6,480 bases of DNA from Actinomycetota bacterium (lineage in GTDB: Bacteria > Actinomycetota > Actinomycetes > Nanopelagicales > Nanopelagicaceae), in the NCBI GenBank assembly GCA_009699645.1, contig WLNU01000059.1, positions 1 to 6,480 of the forward strand, written 5' to 3'. Both the position numbers and the translations under genes were made by a program. Shown in pieces: positions 5,380 through 6,480 of the stretch; the first letter of the stretch is position 1, and each line of letters begins with the position of its first letter. The notes under the pieces were generated by a model. That model searched no databases. It had not been told where the DNA came from and worked only from the letters and a program-made list of their open reading frames with translations.

Positions 5380-5961
5380 ATGAAACGTATAGCTTTCGAC
5401 AAAATTGTAACATTTATGGGTTTTGGCCTTGGGGTTTTTTTATTAATCGCAGCAGGGCTGCTGAATTGGGGAGCTACTTTTGCAAGTGGAACTGTTGCAT
5501 CGCAGTTAGAAGCACAACAGATCACTATGCCCGATAGCAATGGAGATCCCAAGGCGGATGCGGCAACAGTTGCATTCTTTAAGGAGAATGGAAAGTCAAT
5601 TATGAGCACTGGCAAGCAAGCTCAGATGTATGCCGATCACTATATTGGCTTCCATTTATCGGCAATGCCAACATATGCCGCAGCATCCGGTAACTCTCGT
5701 GCAGCAGGTGCGGCATTGGTAGCAGATCCAACAAATTTAGAGCTTCAAGCGGCAGCAGCGAAGGCAAGTGGAACATTAGAGACCGTCTTTAGAGGCGAAT
5801 CACTTCGTGGAATGCTTCTGAATGCATATGCATTTGGAACGCTAGGAATGATTGCTGCGATAGCAGCAAAAGTAACTCTTGTCGGCGCAATCGTTATGTT
5901 TCTCTTTGTCTCTGCAGGATTTCTTCATATTCGTCGCACGCCTAAAGCAGCGACGATTTAA
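5380..5961 (+). CDS. Membrane protein of unknown function (actinobacterial family often misnamed LigA)
   Basis: A 193-residue protein with one N-terminal membrane helix (about 9-31), an extracytoplasmic segment of about 100 residues (33-136), and two closely spaced helices near the C-terminus (about 145-163 and 165-182), ending in a basic tail. The outside segment starts with GATFASGTVASQLEAQQITMP and includes TGKQAQMYADHYIGFHL (about 71-87). The motif FRGESLRGMLLNAYAFG (137-153) leads into the second helix. This arrangement recalls a family common in Actinobacteria whose members are often labelled 'aromatic ring-opening dioxygenase LigA', a name the sequence does not support: no metal-binding dioxygenase motif is seen. 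Function is unknown. It is a single-gene unit with its own ribosome site, preceded by a dyad-rich gap and followed by a terminator. Confidence 0.85.
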   Translation: MKRIAFDKIVTFMGFGLGVFLLIAAGLLNWGATFASGTVASQLEAQQITMPDSNGDPKADAATVAFFKENGKSIMSTGKQAQMYADHYIGFHLSAMPTYAAASGNSRAAGAALVADPTNLELQAAAAKASGTLETVFRGESLRGMLLNAYAFGTLGMIAAIAAKVTLVGAIVMFLFVSAGFLHIRRTPKAATI

Positions 5962-5985
5962 CCCTCAACTCTCCGTGAGGGGTTA
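5959..5985 (+). other. Short hairpin overlapping the stop codon of the membrane protein gene
   Basis: TAACCCTCA (5959-5967) pairs with TGAGGGGTTA (5976-5985) with one bulged G and an 8-nt loop. It starts at the stop codon and sits directly before the main terminator, so it may protect the mRNA end or assist termination. It has no T-run of its own. Confidence 0.5.
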
Positions 5986-5986
5986 G

Positions 5987-6021
5987 AAAAAGCCCCATGG
6001 CTATATGCCAGGGGGCTTTTT
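5987..6021. terminator. Bidirectional terminator between the membrane protein gene and ino1
   Basis: AAAAAGCCCC (5987-5996) pairs perfectly with GGGGCTTTTT (6012-6021). After an A/G mismatch, a further four pairs (TGGC/GCCA) close a 5-nt loop TATAT. The A-run on one side and T-run on the other make it work on both strands. It lies 25 nt after the plus-strand stop codon and 18 nt after the ino1 stop on the minus strand. Confidence 0.92.
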
Positions 6022-6039
6022 CGTGGAGTTTTTTTACTC

Positions 6040-6480
6040 TTAGCGCTCTAACTTTCCAGAGATGAAATCTTCAACCTTGTTATGGGCCGCTTCATCGGTG
6101 TATTGAATCGGCGGTGTCTTCATAAAGTAACTAGATGGTGAGAGCAAGGCTCCCCCAATCTTGCGATCAAGACCGATCTTGGCGCAGCGAAGTGCATCGA
6201 TGATGACACCGGCTGAGTTAGGTGAATCCCATACCTCTAGCTTGTACTCAAGGTTAAGTGGAACATCACCAAATGCGCGGCCTTCGAGGCGAACGTAGGC
6301 CCATTTGCGATCATCGAGCCATGGAATGTAATCAGATGGTCCGATGTGGACATTCTTATCTCCCATGTCATGGTCTAACTGAGATGTAACCGAGTTAGTC
6401 TTTGAAATCTTTTTGGATTCAAGACGATCACGCTCGAGCATGTTCTTGAAATCCATGTTTCCACCTACGTTTAACTGGTA
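6040..6480 (-). CDS. ino1: Myo-inositol-1-phosphate synthase, C-terminal part, 5' end outside window
   Basis: This is the end of the NAD-dependent cytoplasmic enzyme that turns glucose 6-phosphate into inositol 1-phosphate, the first step towards phosphatidylinositol and mycothiol in Actinobacteria. The frame is open to the window edge, giving 146 visible residues; the ATG at 6456 is internal, preceded by YQLNVGGN. The segment [20 protein letters not shown] followed by KISKT is the conserved substrate/catalytic region. [19 protein letters not shown] and [19 protein letters not shown] match mycobacterial Ino1 almost residue for residue. The C-terminus is of normal type. The gene converges on the membrane protein gene and shares its terminator. 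Confidence 0.97.
   Translation of the reverse strand, partial: YQLNVGGNMDFKNMLERDRLESKKISKTNSVTSQLDHDMGDKNVHIGPSDYIPWLDDRKWAYVRLEGRAFGDVPLNLEYKLEVWDSPNSAGVIIDALRCAKIGLDRKIGGALLSPSSYFMKTPPIQYTDEAAHNKVEDFISGKLER

Noticed and set aside
5313..5615. Minus-strand open frame of 100 codons
   Set aside because: Opposite the start of the membrane protein gene, which has a good ribosome site and family-like sequence.

Overview
The window looks like chromosome from a compact, moderately low-GC actinobacterium. The partial Ino1 at the right edge, the GSI-beta glutamine synthetase at the left edge and the small membrane protein of a widespread actinobacterial family all point to Actinobacteria. The short gaps, overlapping gene ends, leaderless-looking starts and GC content visibly below that of most soil actinobacteria suggest a streamlined freshwater lineage of the acI / Nanopelagicales type. 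That lineage call is inference; the phylum is well supported.

Layout: (1) 1-445 (+) is the C-terminal 147 codons of glutamine synthetase, closed by a strong hairpin terminator (454-492). (2) 516-1313 (+) is an unusually short NhaA-type Na+/H+ antiporter that keeps the transport residues but lacks the segments matching helices 1, 6 and 7 of the E. coli protein. (3) 4820-1288 (-) is a tight four-gene block: a crotonase with isomerase-like active-site residues, an HSDL2-like short-chain dehydrogenase, a membrane-anchored CopC-domain protein and an NCS1 purine/cytosine-type permease. The permease runs 26 bp into the 3' end of nhaA. (4) 4892-5212 (+), divergent from the block, is a small LuxR/GerE HTH protein with a Cys/His-containing tail. 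(5) After a 167-bp gap full of dyad symmetries comes 5380-5961 (+), a membrane protein of unknown function whose relatives often carry the misleading name 'LigA'. (6) A bidirectional terminator (5987-6021) separates it from the convergent C-terminal end of myo-inositol-1-phosphate synthase (6480-6040, -).

The most striking pattern is in the 5' ends. Four genes without a convincing Shine-Dalgarno sequence (nhaA, the crotonase, copC, the permease) each have a TANNNT -10-like hexamer exactly 6 nt before their ATG, the geometry expected for leaderless transcripts. The three genes with a visible Shine-Dalgarno (dehydrogenase, HTH protein, membrane protein) lack it. In two cases the hexamer contains the stop codon of the gene upstream. 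The apparent four-gene operon may therefore be partly a chain of separately promoted genes. No rRNA, tRNA, CRISPR array, insertion sequence or phage gene was seen, and no clearly new multi-gene system can be claimed.
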